Notes: generated by a model not told the origin, from the sequence alone. Numbered from the stretch's first letter, positions 20,800-34,220 are shown. The stretch: 64,000 nt of DNA from Rhytidiadelphus loreus (GCA_947034895.1 OX344763.1:70079093-70143092), one strand, 5' to 3'. Numbers and translations: made by a program.

Positions 20800-22933
20800 G
20801 TTATAAGAGTGGAGAGTAAAAATTAATTAATGAAATAAAAATTAATTAATTAAAGAATTAATTAACAAATTGTGAGGTAATTAAGTTAATTCTAGTTGGA
20901 AGTATGATGTATATGGGTGTTTTGTTCTCTTGTTTGTTGTCTTAGTGTCGTTGTAGTAAGTATCCCTATTAGAAAAGACCTCCCTAGGAACGAATCATAC
21001 TATTAACCTTGGGTTTGTTTAATTTAATAATTATGTCCAAAGCTTATCTACAGTGGACCTTAGTGGAATATCCCTCTATTCCTATGGAAATACAATGCAT
21101 TGGAGGAAATTCATGATCAAAGAATTTTCGTGCCTAACTACCATCTAAAGGCCTCACCTATATTGTCGGGAAGAGAGGCCGTACCCTTGGAAAAACGCAG
21201 GGTCTTTGATTGCAATTGGATATGGTTTAAAATATGAAGGTATATATTTTTTTTAAATAGGGTGAAATATTCAATGCATACTTTGTAAATTGTATTCAAA
21301 CAACTATGTCATATATGTACAACTTTAAATGTAGTAGTTGTGAATTACATATGATTTTGATCCCTCTCAGTGAGTTTTGTGGTTATTTGTAGAAGAAACA
21401 TGTGCATTGTGTCATTTTTGAGCTCATTGTCTTTGTTACTTAGTGACTGTCCAAATTAGTTCCTTTTTTTTAATTTTTTTTCTTTACACACTGAATTGTG
21501 GCCTACAAAAATATATATAATTTATTTTAGAAGAATTATTTCCACCCCCTTCCGCTGAATGGAGCTCCTTTTTTAATCTATGGAACCCCTCCCACCTTAG
21601 TCCACTTTGTCTTTCTATAAATTTTGCACATGCGACGCAGCAATCCACCCTCTTGGAAGGGATTTCCGCTCATGGCGTGACCGAAAAGCACAGCATCTTT
21701 CTCTTTTCTTGAATTGTCCGCTCCAGTGTCACGTCAAAGTAAAAGAGGCGGTATTTCAATAATTTGGTACTGAACTCCCTTCTTTAAAACCACCCTTCCT
21801 GTTGTAGTGTAATGATTAAAAGTTCTTCCTTGCATAGGTTGAAAAAATCCATTATTAAACAGTACCCTTGATGCATAATTATGTTGAAAGTATTCTAATT
21901 ATTAAAAACTCTTTCATGTAGAGGATTAATTTTTTCTCATGTTCAAATGCGAGTTTAAATGTTATCTCATGTGTATGATGAAAAGGACTCCTATAAAAAT
22001 TGAATTTCCTTCACATTTTCATTTTGGAATGTAGAAATAAAACTAAAATAGAAGAAAATCCAAGTCAATTTATGAGCAACTATAAGCTTGTAGTCTATTA
22101 CTTTACACTAATTATGGCTTACCAATAAGGATAAACAATCAACTTAACTATGTTGTATTGGACATCAACACATAGTAGTTAAAAGTATCCATATATAATT
22201 GCATAAAAACAAAAGTTACAAAAAAAAACATTGCAAATAATTTTATGTAATTCTGACCTATGTAAAGGTAAAAATAAAAGGTTTCATTTTTTGCAGATAA
22301 TAATATACAAGTCACACTAATATTGTGCCATGATCAATGCTATACGAATGAATGTACCTTGATCTAATGCTTAATTGCCTAACACCAACATGTAAGTTGT
22401 CTCCTACTAGACAATTATTCATTGAATGAACAATTGGAAGGCAAGCTCTTTTGAAGTCAATTTTTAATGGATATTTCTAAAAATTTGACAAAAATTGTAG
22501 AAATGTACTCACTTTGGGGTTTATTAGTTTGTTTTCACATTCAATTGTTTGGATTATAGTTATGTTCATTAAGTTTTTTGAGGTTATTTGTGCCAAATAC
22601 CTTTTTTACTTTTTCAATTTGGCATATAGTTAAGTAACATGATATAGTGTATAATTGTAAAAAAAACTATGATTGGTTTGAAAACCTCATTCTAAAAGGC
22701 TTCATAGTTCGTAGGCCTTATTTGATATGAGGAAAGCTTTCTATTCATGCTAATCTCATTGTATAAGGATTTATAATGTAGAAGTTCTGAATTTTTTTAA
22801 TTGGAAAAGTTTACTAAATTGAATTTTTTAATTGAATTTTTTATTTCTAAAGTAAAAGGTACCTTTGGATATATAAGTGGATTGAGCATGTACAAATTTT
22901 ATTTTCTTATATATATTATTGTGAACTTGTGAA
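20800..22933. other. AT-rich DNA upstream of the Plavaka-like element
   Basis: Contains TTAATTAA-rich sequence at 20815-20900 and nothing recognised as a gene. The 5' terminus of the Plavaka-like element should lie here. I could not find a matching inverted repeat by eye. Confidence 0.5.
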
Positions 22934-25900
22934 ATGGAGGAATTCACTTGTGAGTTGTGTGGTGCACATCCATTCAGACATAAGAGAGCCTTGACTACCC
23001 ATCAGAAAACATGTGTAGGAAACAAAAGGCCACGTCAATATCAAAGTTATTTTGTGGGATCTACATCAAGATCAATAGTTAATGTTGAATCTAGTGAGCC
23101 GTATCATTCAATTGGAAGTTCTGGACCTCAAGTGCCTAATGAAGTCCCTACACGGATTGAGCCTTTCCTCCTTGATTTGGATGAGTCAATGGATGATATA
23201 TTGGATTACGAAATAGAGCAATTTGCTCAGAATGAAGCTTCAAGATATTTATATGATTCGACTTTTAGCCTAGTCAATTGGGTTAGAACAATAAAAAGAA
23301 GAAAAGGTTTAAGCAACAATGCTATAAATAGGTTGTTTACGGAGGTCTTACTTCATCCAAGTTTCAAACTAGAAGATCTTTCCGTAAAATCAGCTTATGA
23401 TATAGAAAAATACGAGAGAGCACTTTACAATGAAATGGATGGATAGAAGACTGAGAACATTAATGGAAATGTTTTGCGGTATCGTGATCCTTTGATTGCA
23501 TTGGAGTCAATATTCTCTTCACCAATGGTAGCTGAAAACTTCACAATCATACCAACATCTGAAGTTCTTGATGCAGAATTGAAAGAATATTCGACACCTG
23601 CATCAGGAAATTGGTGGCATTCAATGCAGGTAAGTAATCTTAGAATTTGCCAATGGACTAAGAATAAATTAAGTTTATGTTTTTTATGAACTTAAATGTC
23701 ATTTGAATGTTCAAAAGGATTCCATATTGTAGAGTGTGTTTCCTTTTTTTTTATACATTTAGTACATCACACATGGTAATTGTAAAAAAAATTATCTGTG
23801 AATGTGACTGGGAATATATTAACCGAGAACACAGAAATGGCATTGTTGCACCACTAATATTTCATAGTGATAAGACATCTCTATTTAGCAATAGGAAAAT
23901 AAGTGGTCATTAAATTTATTTGTCCATAGCAAATATAGCTTGTGAGGATAGGTATCTTCCTAAAGGACATTGCTTATTAGCAATTCTGCCTAATTTCAAC
24001 ATGCAAGACCAAAATGCCCTAGAGCGTTTGCAAGCTTTCCAAGATTGCCTTTCACATGTCTTACAACCATTAAAAGATGCAAGTCACAAGTAAGTTGATG
24101 TCAACTTCGTGTAATTCATTTCAGTATATGAGTATGCATTTCAGAAATTAAGCATATGAAATCATCTACAACAATGTAGGAATACAATATTATATATTCA
24201 ATACAATCCAATTTGAATGTCAAACTAATATATTTTTATTGTTTTAGTGGCATAACATTGATTGACCCATTTGGCATTGAACAATGAGTTTTTCCGAGAC
24301 TATGCTTACGTGTGTGACCATGAGGAATCGTGCAAGGTAGGTATCACTAAACAATTTAACTGTATGTGTTTCATTTTCAAGGAGGTAGATAGTTCAATGT
24401 GGTAACATGTATCTAAAGTAATTCATATTGATAATTATATGTTGAACTTCAAAATGTGAATGCATGAGTAGGTGACTTGTACATATGACACAAACAAATG
24501 TCAACATCCATGTAGCATGTGCATGTGCCCAACAAATGCATTAGTGAATGTTAGAGAACCAAATATTATTTACCGCACCAAGTCTTCAATAACAAGTTCA
24601 ATGAAAGCAATTTATGAAACAATGATGGGAGAAAGCTCAAGAGTAAGATTGAGAATTTCTAGAGAGCATTCTCTTCATCCTGTGCGGATGAGTCTATATA
24701 CTCCAATTAATTGTTGATATAACACATATTAGTTGTGTAGGGAAATTGTGTTCCTTTTGCAGATTAAGAAGGGACATATGACGTTCCCATTGATAGATTG
24801 TATTCATTTAAAAAAAGTTGAAGGAATGCTCATCTATTATTTTTTGTAGTATTGTTTTTTAATTTTCTTTTGATTACCTAAACCCATTGGTTTCATTCGT
24901 GTTTTATTAGTGTTTCTTTGATGTATTTATCATATTTTGTAATGTATTTTGTATAAATTTCATTACAATGTATCAAATTTTTCTTTCAAATATGCAAAAG
25001 ATACATAATTTTCAAAAGAACTAGGAATATGATTTAATATTTGTTTTGTCATAGTGTGCACTATGGAATTTCGCGGGAGGAGACATAGAATTTGTCAATC
25101 CTTATCTTGCAATCAATGTTGATATGTTACACCAAGCAAATTTGGATGTTTTCAAGACACTCATGAACATTGTACAAGATATGTCGAAAGAAATTGATCC
25201 GAATCCCATTCTAGAATTAGATAGGAGGCTTGCAGTGATCAAAGATGCAACTTGTCTTTTTGAATTTTGAGTGCTTGGAAATGACAGAGGTGGCTATTTT
25301 ACTTGGAATGCAAACTTTGTTGCATTTGAGCACCGCTCGATTATGCAGGTTAATTGAAATTGATCTTGCATAAAATTGGGAATTATTCTATTTGTTGATT
25401 TGATAATGGAAATGGTAATTAATATTTCATTGCATATTTTATGACATAGGAAAATGAACATGGTTATTTAATGAATATATACATTGAAATGTCTTTATTT
25501 ATTTTATAAAATTTAGAACCAATTAATTTTATGAATTTATAAATAAGTTTTAAATTTTTAGGTAATTGTATTTTGTATGTTGGGATTGTTACCCAACTTC
25601 TTCATCGAAACTATTGTAAATTTTTTACATTAGTACAAATTAGCTTGCCGCACAAAGGAGTATGACGAATAGAGGTTGACAACAATAGATGACCACATGC
25701 GGAGGTGTGTATTTGTGTATTTGCATTTGAAAGAGGTAGTCTTTTTAAATAATGAACATAGAGGTTGGGGGGCACTTAGTTCTACTACAACAAACCACGT
25801 GCAAACAAGTGGTTTCTAATAAACTATAATTTAAAACTAAAATTTTGGACATTCTTTAGTAATGACTATAGGTTTCTATTGCCAAAATCTCCAACTCAAA

Positions 25901-27435
25901 TGAAATAGAAAATGATTCCTAGAGGAGGTTGAAAATGAACTCAAATGGCATGTTTTTGAACTCAAATGATTATAGAGAACACAATAGATGATTGTTGGAT
26001 CAATATTCAACTCAAAATGAGCTTTCAGTAGAGAATTATTTTTAGAAAAAAATTATTCATTTTTTAGACAATTTTTTCTTATATAATATAGTAGTGTGAA
26101 ATTTATTTTTCAGTTCTATAGTTTATCTTCTTACTTCAATTTTTTTTTAACTAATTACTATTAACAAATAAAAATAAAAATAATTCTAAATATAAACTTT
26201 CAAAGTAGAGAAATATATTCATATATATATATATATAATTTTTAATTTTAAAATTCAAAAAGTATATAGGGGGTCCAAAGTTTTGTTTGCACATGGTTTA
26301 CAATAGACACTCTAAGTGAACCCCCCAAGTATAGAGGATGAAAGTTCTTTTTAGCTTCACAATGAATTGTGTGTAGTTTGTAGGACTGTAGATTTGTTCA
26401 GGATGCATTTAATGAGGTGGCAAAAATCAAGCTTCAATTTGGTAAAAGTACACAATATGAAGCATTATATGCATTCAATACGTCAATCAAGAGCCCCAAT
26501 TGAATACAATTCAAACATGTACGAGCATTTACATATATCAATGATTAAAGTAGGATATTGAATTAGTAACAAGAAAAACTTTCTTGATCATATTGTAAAA
26601 TACAATTGGAGGCTTGAAGCACTACGAGAGAAAGCATTAGAGAATGATGGATATTCTCATTCCATTGGGAGAAATGCAACATTAGAAAAGGTGAGCAACT
26701 TCATTTCTTCTTGAAAATAGTATCGTTTTGTATTTCAAATTTATAAAATGAATAGTTGCTACACGTTATGTAATTAATTACTTGGAGCCATAAATGTCTA
26801 AAGATTAATGTATTTGTTTTTTAAAATGACAGACATTAGAGACAGGAAATCATATTATGGCCGGCTTCCAAGTGAACTTGAACATGAGAAACCTACATGT
26901 TTATATGGGAGAAATGAGTTCGACATCAAGTTCTAATGTCAGTGGTGCTTTGTCAAAGAAGCAACAAATAATTCTTAGAGTTTTGCAAGCAGATATTGTC
27001 ACTAATTTGAGGACATGTTTGAATGCATACATGACTCAAAATCATTTGACGGGTGGTGAGGTATGTATTTTTATAAACTTTAGAGCACAACTTCATTATA
27101 AAAATTTCAAACATGTTCTTATTTTTTCTTTTAGTAAGTATCAATTGAATACGAATTGAATAGTAAAACTTATCTTTCAATGAATGCAGATATTACAAGT
27201 CTATAGGTCAATGGCACTTTGTCCTAGTTAGGACTTGAGGAGTGAGAAGATTCCAATGTTTGCTCTTGCTACATCAAATTTTCATGAAAAAGAATGGTTT
27301 AGCAATATTTCAATGAAGATGGAAGGCGATAATGAACCGCAGAGGACATCTTTTGGACAACTCCGATTACTATTCAAATCCAATATGCAAGAAGATGGGG
27401 TTAGAAATGTCTCTAAAGACTTGGTTTTGATATGA
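22934..27435 (+). pseudogene. Plavaka-like (CMC/KDZ-related) DNA transposase, multi-exon, decayed
   Basis: It begins with a finger CELCG...TTHQKTC (residues ~5-30). Exon 1 ends at 23629 (CAG, then GTAAGT) after a TAG at 23444-23446. Later exons carry the family's conserved blocks in order: APLIFHSDKTSL, then IYLSIANIACEDRYLPKGHC with ILPNF (23825-24090), HPCSMCMCP (24505), NPYLAINVDMLHQANLDVF (25100), MLGLLPN (25578), FNLVKVHNMKHYMHSIRQ (26430), EHLHISMIKVGY and then SNKKNFLDHI (26520-26600). These match the Plavaka order of SDKT, DxLH and PKxH...HY...ExLHI...SN+K. Decay includes TAA 23911, TGA 25268, frameshifts near 23790 and 24290, and a nested MITE. The acidic residue expected before the ERLHI-type motif appears as Asn. 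The family is best known from fungi. Confidence 0.75.
25765..26330. mobile_element. 566-bp hAT-like MITE inside the Plavaka-like element
   Basis: Inverted ends TTGGGGGGCACTTAG (25765) and, reversed, CTAAGTGAACCCCCCAAGT (up to 26330), with further inner matches (AAACCACGTGCAAACAA against TTGTTTGCACATGGTTT). It is flanked by a direct repeat ATAGAGG at 25758-25764 and 26331-26337. The duplication size (7, perhaps 8 bp) and short noncoding interior suggest a non-autonomous hAT-type element. It inserted between Plavaka exons. Confidence 0.8.
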
Positions 27436-28860
27436 ATGTATGAAAAAGTCGAATTCGACAATAGAGTTTGATGCCCTATACTGAAATGGCGTGAGGAGAA
27501 CTATGTATTGTATGAAGTCATAGATGTTAGCAAAATTCTAAAGGCTATTCATGTTGTGCCAGATTTTTAGAACGGAAGTCATTATTTTTTAAATCTTTAT
27601 AAATTTAAAAAAATATATATTGTAGTAAAAATTATTAAGGTAGATGTGATTACATTTAAGAAATGTAGCACCATTGAATTGTACCGGATTTTGAGAGTGG
27701 TACCTTTTATTTTGAAATGCTTTAAAAATTATAAAATATTTGAATTATAGTAAGAATTTTAAAGTTATAGTAGATGCAAGTGCTTTTCAAAATTTGAGTG
27801 CCATTGAACTATACAAAACAAGGGCTTGTAAAGCAATGCATAGAGATGTCTACATTAACATCGAAAAGAAATTTGAAAATTCTACAAACAGTCAAATTTT
27901 TAGGAAAATAAGACGTACAAGCTTCATATTTAAAGTTGCATTCATGGAGCGTACATACAATGGGTACAAATGTATTATATGCATACCTTGTCTCATATTC
28001 AAATTTTGTATTTTGAATATGAGCTTTGCATTTTTCAATTCCAAGAATTCATCAATAATTCATCAAGTAATTATAATTATTTAAAAATAAATGAATAAGT
28101 AATTCACGAACTTCAATTTGTTGATTAAAGGTACATGGGAAGCATTTATATATTCTAGGATGAATTGGAGTTTGACAAAGGTGCATACCAAATTCTAATT
28201 TATCAGGACCTTTAAGAATGAGAGCAATGCTTTTGCAATACTGAGGTAGTACTCCTTCAATAGTTGTGCAATACTGTTTCAATATAAATTGATTACTGTA
28301 TTTATCTTTTTTGCAATATACATTCAAAACTTCTGTCAGTAAGTGATATTGTTGCAATACTGTTACAAAATAGCTCTTCAAATCAACATTGAAACAATTA
28401 TAATTTCCGCAGCACTGCAACAAGAATACATCTTCCAATATTAAAAATGTTTATTTTCAATACTGCATCAGTACTGCTTAGTACAAGAGTTGCGTCAGTA
28501 CTGACGCAATACATACTGTTCCGATGGGGGGTACTTTTCCGATGTACTAAACAACATCTCTAACCACTCTGTTCATCGTCCAAAATATGGACGTCGGAGC
28601 GCTTAAGGGTTAAGGATTAACTAGTGTTAAGTAGTGGAAACAACTTTTCGGACAAAGTCTCACTGGCTTGCTGTTCTTGTTTGTATTGGTGTGAATTGAT
28701 GGGATTGTGGTGTGTATTGATCTTGCGGGAGTGAGAGTAAGAGGTGAAGTGTTTCGAGGGGGGTGGTGCGACTTCTGGGAGCTGGTGGAGGTTAACTTAC
28801 GGCAGCGCCATTGAGCGTTTCGGTATTAGGAGGCGGAGGAAGCGGAAGAATCCGAGAGGA
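27436..28860. other. 3' flank of the Plavaka-like element and 5' flank of the LisH gene
   Basis: 27436-28200 is AT-rich and may hold the 3' end of the transposon. 28200-28510 carries several short CAATACTG/CAGTACTG motifs, listed separately. 28560-28860 rises in GC and should hold the promoter and 5' UTR of the LisH-CTLH-CRA gene. No obvious TATA box. Confidence 0.5.
28230..28509. repeat. Clustered CAATACTG motifs ending in a perfect 20-bp palindrome
   Basis: TTGCGTCAGTACTGACGCAA at 28490-28509 is a perfect palindrome. Upstream, related words (GCAATACTGAGG, GCAATACTGTT, CAATACTGCATCAGTACTG) recur about eight times within 280 bp. It lies some 350 bp before the start codon of the intact gene. 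Confidence 0.75.
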
Positions 28861-31800
28861 ATGGACGTGGATCCTCGCCTTTTTGAAAATGTGGTACGAT
28901 TTTTGGGCGTTCTTTGCCTGTTTCTGCGCAAATGGAAACGAAGATTTGCAGGTTTTGGATGTTGAAGGCTGGGTGCTGAGAGAGGTTATGTCCTTATTGA
29001 AGATAACTGATTTGATTAGAATTACCGCAACTATTCGGCACGAAGAAATCTTATTCTCGAAGAGTTTTTTCATTTGTCTAGTACTTTCTCTCGAATCACA
29101 AGTCCACTGTTTGATTTGAGCCAACAACTCAATCATCATCGCTGGATGTTACGCGATACTTTTTAGTCAATAACTTCACAGCTGCATGACTGGAGGATGA
29201 CTTGACAGTGTCCGATAATGCATTTGCTTTCGTACACCTGGGTCTCATTGGGTTGAACTAGCATTTTGATCGAATAGCATCCAAATGTTGCATTCTGTTA
29301 ATGAAAATTGTTTTATTTGGTGTACTAGTACCTGTCAATTTTGGAACCGGAGACTAGCAAGAGATCCGTCTCGTGTTGATTCATTCTTATTGGTGGTATT
29401 AATATCTCTCTTATACCTTGTTTCGAGTTTGATGGTTTGGTAGTAGTCATTGAAAGCTTACTTTTGAGGAGGTTCAGAATTCCTGAGATGTGTTGTGGGA
29501 TTCGGCAGAAGGTGAGCGACAATGAGGTACGCAAGATCGTGTTGTCGTACCTCGTTCATAACTGCTTCAAAGAGACAGCAGAGACATTCATTGCCTGCTC
29601 TGACATGAAACGCACTGCTGACTGTTCCGTCGATATCGACAAGAGGAAACGTGTGTTCCTATGCTAATTGCATGTCTTTGTCTGTTTAGATACTGCTACA
29701 GTTTGCTTGTTTATTTTTATCTCCCGTGATTTGTCACTGGAGATCCAAGTCTTCTGAATGAACTCCCATCTACTTCGAATTTTTAAAATCAATTAATTAT
29801 CGTTAGCCAGATGTGCGGCAGATGATGTTTCCACAAAGTCTACCGACGTTTCTGTAACCCTTAAGAGTTCACTTATTTAATTGTTGCGGCGCTGATACAA
29901 TGATATTTTGCGTGAACACCGGCTTATTTGCAGTCATTAATACATGCAGGATATGCGTTGGATATTTGATAGATTCGCATTTTTTAATCTCGTAGTATTC
30001 TTAATCTTTGTCAAAGAGATCCACCCGGCCTTTGTAAATGATTTGGCATTAAACAAGCACAGCTTAGAACTGCTAGAGAAGGCTTAGGCAGTTCGCCTCG
30101 AGTTTCTTAGGTGGGTCCGTAGTGTCACACTAGCTCTTAACTCTTGCCAACTCCTATTCGTACCATGACCCGCTTCACCATGTTCGGGGAAGTGCAGATC
30201 GGATTGTCACGACGTGGTACATGAGATGTACTACCCGAGTCTTACATATCATCTACCGAATGTGTCATTGGGTGTCTCTCTTCCTTTGCATGTCTTACGC
30301 TGTACAACTGTAATTGTCTTCTTCTTTACGGTGTTTTGAATATGTTGAGTTGATTTTGGCGTGTGAAGCAGCAATCTACAATCATGTACTGGAAGGCAAC
30401 GTCTTAAAAGCTATTGAGCTCACTGACCAACTTGCTGTGGATCTGCTGGCCTCGAACCCCGATGTTCATTTTGCACTTTTGGCTCTTCACTTCGTCGAAC
30501 TTGTTCGAGCCAAGGATTGGTATGATATCAAATTATTCAGGAGTATAGTTTGAATATTTGTCTTGGCTTTCTAATTCCTGGAAATACAGATCCTGGTCAT
30601 GAGGTTTGTCTTGGAAGGGTTTGGTTATGTCTAGCGGACGGAGTAGATGTTTGTGATAGCACAGAAAAAAGAACATCTTTGCTTATAATGTTTTTTTGTG
30701 TGATAGTAAAGTCTTGGTCAGAGGGTGGCGTAAAGCAGTAGTTGAAGGGGTTTTGTGAATGCAGTGCTAGTGCGTTAGAATTTGCACAGGGAGAGCTCCG
30801 ACCTTTTGGCAAACAACAAGATCGATATCGGGAGAAGCTTCAGGTCCGTTCGTCTTGATCGTGACTGTGGGTTTCATATTTTTGAATAAGTTGTCTTAAG
30901 CACTATCGTGCGCAGTATCTATTAATTAAAATCTTCATATTATGAAATTGTATGTACTGGAATTTGTCCTCGGTAACGGATGGCCGATCTAAATGTTGGA
31001 GTGCCTACAACCTCCAATTCGCTGAACATCAAGCCTTGAAAAGTTATTCAGTCAATTTCTTGTGGTAATGAGTATCAATTTTAGTGCATCGGCTGCCAAG
31101 TGGTCTATGTGGCGGATTAACATAGACAATCAGATTCCTGACTGATGTATGTAACGTTTTTGAAGCTGTGCACAGGATTGTATGGCACTGCTTGCGTATG
31201 AGGAGCCTGAGAAGTCGCCTTTATTCCAATATTTGACCGATGATTATCGCCAGACTGTTGCTGACGAGTTGAACAGTGCTGTTCTTGGTATGCTTCTAGT
31301 GAATTCTAGTGAAGGTCTGGCAGAGGTAGTTGCGAAGAATTACATCTTGCTTTGCATGTTTATTTGCGTATAGTTTCGTAAGGTTATTTATCTTCATTCT
31401 TTTCTTCACACTTTTTATCTCTTGAGCCTGCACATTCCTTTTCGTCCCGCGTTGCAAAAGGACAATGAAGAGATTTCGTCAAAAAGATTAGAAATTTTGG
31501 AACAGTTATTCAATCATATCCTGCTGCGACTCTGCAGTCTTAAGTTCCGTGTGTACCATGAACTTTTTAACGCGGCATGAACTATTTTCAGGATAGTTTG
31601 CACTCAAGTGGCTATTATGTCTTGGTTCTCGTTTATCAAACGGATTTTTGGGTCCTACATCTCATGTGTGTCGCGGTGGTGCAGCACATGCCAATCTACC
31701 TAGCTATACATCAATGGAGAGATTGCTGCAACACACCACTCTTGTAAGGCAGCGGCTTAATCAAGAACTTGGGAAGGTAGGACTCGAATCCTGAATTAGA

Positions 31801-32230
31801 ATTGATGTCAGCCTCACCCCAAGGAGTTTTGGCCTTGTTTTCTCCTGGAATTTCTCAAATCTTTTGATGAATTTCTTACATGTCTTTTGGAGATTCAGCA
31901 ATAATGTCCATCTGGGGGCTGATATAATCCGTTGTGCATGTTGTCCATACGGAGGATGTAATGAGCACTGCTGGCTGGATGTGTGAAGCATGGGTGGGTA
32001 CTATATAGCGTGTCATTTTGCTTAGAGAATATGCATTTTCAGCAGTGTATTTTGATTCGTTAATTTCGACTTGCATCCATCATTCTGACCTTGTTTGTGC
32101 AATGCGTAAAGTGTATGTTCAGTCTAGCTTTGAAATTTGACCTCTCCAGACTTTCGACAATTTAAACTGTCAACTCGTTTTGCAGGATGGACCTCCAACC
32201 TTCACACTGAAGGCGTTCTTGAAAAGTTAA
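28861..32230 (+). CDS. LisH-CTLH-CRA (RanBPM-type) protein, seven exons, intact
   Basis: Exons 28861-28893, 29509-29650, 30372-30519, 30765-30843, 31176-31287, 31685-31776 and 32186-32230 (TAA) join with GT-AG introns and matching phases into a 216-residue protein. The start MDVDPRLFENV is the first Met of the open exon. A LisH motif (VLSYLVHNCFKETAETF) lies at residues ~19-35, a CTLH segment (LEGNVLKAIELTDQL, LLALHFVELVRAKD) at ~63-105, and a CRA region (ALEFAQGELRPFG, then MALLAYEEPEKSPLF, then ELNSAVL) to ~170. The tail is SYTSMERLLQHTTLVRQ and TFTLKAFLKS. There is no SPRY domain, as in short plant members. Family members dimerise through LisH and act in GID/CTLH-type ubiquitin ligase complexes. 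That role is inferred here. The second exon may start at 29512 instead of 29509, which changes one residue. Confidence 0.93.
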
Positions 32231-34056
32231 ATAGGTCAGGTTTCTGAATCAACCCTGCATTTATGCTTCCAGTTTGCAATAGCTTTCACTGTTTATGTGC
32301 AAGCATGTAACCAGATTTCTGTCCTATTTTTTTGAATTCCACTGGAAAATCGTGTGATACAGCGTCCTTTCCTAGGATCTCACTAAACTGCACCAAGGTA
32401 CTTTGCCAAAAATGATCGATTTATGAACCAATAAGGGCATCCTTCCACGGTTAACACTGAAAAGGTGGACGGTTGACCGTGTGAATTTCGTGGGGTCGGA
32501 GCCTATGACAGTGGACTTGTAGTTAATGGTAGATTACGTTGTTGGTATTCGAGGAATGGGTCGTCATTGGTTCTGGAGGATTCTGCTTTGATTCTATTTA
32601 GGAATCTCGTCAATGACAAGTCTTCGTGCTTTAGATTTCAATTATTCTCATTCGAAACAAATTTCTAGTGAGTTCTTGTCTATCCAGTTTTTGATTCTAT
32701 GAAGGAATCCCGAATTACAAACAGTAGTGTAGGGCAGGCCGGGGCACCTACCAGAAGTCTCTTTGAGATTGTAGCAAGGATGATACTGTGTCTAACCTAG
32801 CCACTGTCAAGTTGCCTTAAAAGACTTGACAGCTACCCTTGTCCAACTGCCAATTTTTACTTGCCTCACCAATGTTTGACGCAATGTTGGAAATCACGCA
32901 ATCCTCCTTCCAACTGCCCCTTCCGGCGCTGGGGACAAGAACTGTCTAGAGGAGAGGGTTGCACTAAAGCATCTTCACTGAGACGTTTATGTCTTGGCAT
33001 TCCAAGTTTCAGGGCTACGCAGTGCCTTCACACCCTAGACATGCATCCTATCTTTACTTCACCTAAATTTGGAAACCCTCTTCAACTGTACCTGAGACCA
33101 AATTTTCCGACTTTCTATAAGTCGACTTTCTATAAGTCGAATGGGAACCCCAGTAACATGGAAATTCACATATGTACTGTTCAGCACTTCCCAGATAAAC
33201 TTGCGAGCAATTTTTAAGGCATATGATGCAAAGTTTCCTAGTCTTGCCATTGGCTACAGTCCATTATTTCCTCTGGTTGCATTTTCAGATCAGTCAGTAA
33301 ACAGAAACTTACATCAGAGTGTACAATTCAAGCATTGACAATTGTAATGTCTAGCAAAAAATGGAGTAAGTTGTCACACCAATTGTGACTTTGGTTCAAA
33401 GTTGAATAAGTTCTACACACTTGCATGGTCCTTTGGTACTATAAATGAATACATCCATTTTCACTACTATGTTAATTCTCCTTGCTTTCATCTTTTGTAG
33501 CATTGTCAAAGGTTCACTACCAAGTGATTGCTTTTGTGTGTGTTGATAGAACAATTTTTATTTTATTTCCAAACAACACATGAAATGATGCTTGAAGAAT
33601 GCATTTGCTAGTTCAACCATCTCAAGTCTTATTTTTTGGTATTTTGAGGGCCCATATATTTCTAGATTCATATTTTTTATCTCTTAGTGTTCTAGTTGCC
33701 ATTATGTCCAATTCCCTTGGTTCCATAAAAAGTTGGACAAAAGTAAATAAATTATCAACTAAGACAATATGATCCTATAAATGTAGTTTTTGCATTTATT
33801 TAGGTCCTTCACCATCTCTACAACTTGAAAATTAACTCCTTTGCTGAATATCTTTTTACATAGTATACCATTCTTAGAGAGAGCAACGTGGGTATTTCTT
33901 CCATTATATTCTAATTGTATATAAAAGTTTCCAAAGGTACTTTACTATGGCGTCCATTATAGACCAAAATTTAATTCTAAATCTCATTGGGGGAGTTGGC
34001 ATTAGTCTTTTTTTGGCCCATGTGGCTAGAAAGCACCATTGTACTTACCTCGCCAG
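32231..34056. other. 3' flank of the LisH gene and intergenic DNA
   Basis: The first few hundred bases are probably 3' UTR. A 15-bp tandem duplication (GACTTTCTATAAGTC twice) lies at 33111-33140. No further gene recognised. Confidence 0.5.
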
Positions 34057-34220
34057 CACTAGAAGAAAATTGTGTTAAAATCCTTGAAAACACAGTTTTG
34101 TTTTAGTGTAAATTGACAGTTTTGAAGCATTTTGAAGCATTTTCATTGTGTTTTGAAATAGGAACTTAACAAAAAGAAGGTGACGTATTTTCAAGGATTT
34201 AACACAATTTTCTTCTAGTG
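34057..34220. mobile_element. 164-bp CACTA-like MITE
   Basis: Ends CACTAGAAGAAAATTGTGTT at 34057 and its reverse complement up to 34220 form inverted repeats of about 33 bp with one indel. The interior is noncoding. The CACTAGAAGAAA end is also the left end of the larger element at 42420. The flanking trinucleotides (CAG and TTA) do not match, so the target duplication has been lost or the element was rearranged. Confidence 0.7.

Noticed and set aside
29990..30170. Protein-like reading KEIHPAFVNDLALNKHSLEL in intron 2 of the LisH gene
   Set aside because: It is interrupted by a stop, and exons 2 and 3 join in phase without it. It could be an old exon relic but is not needed for the protein.
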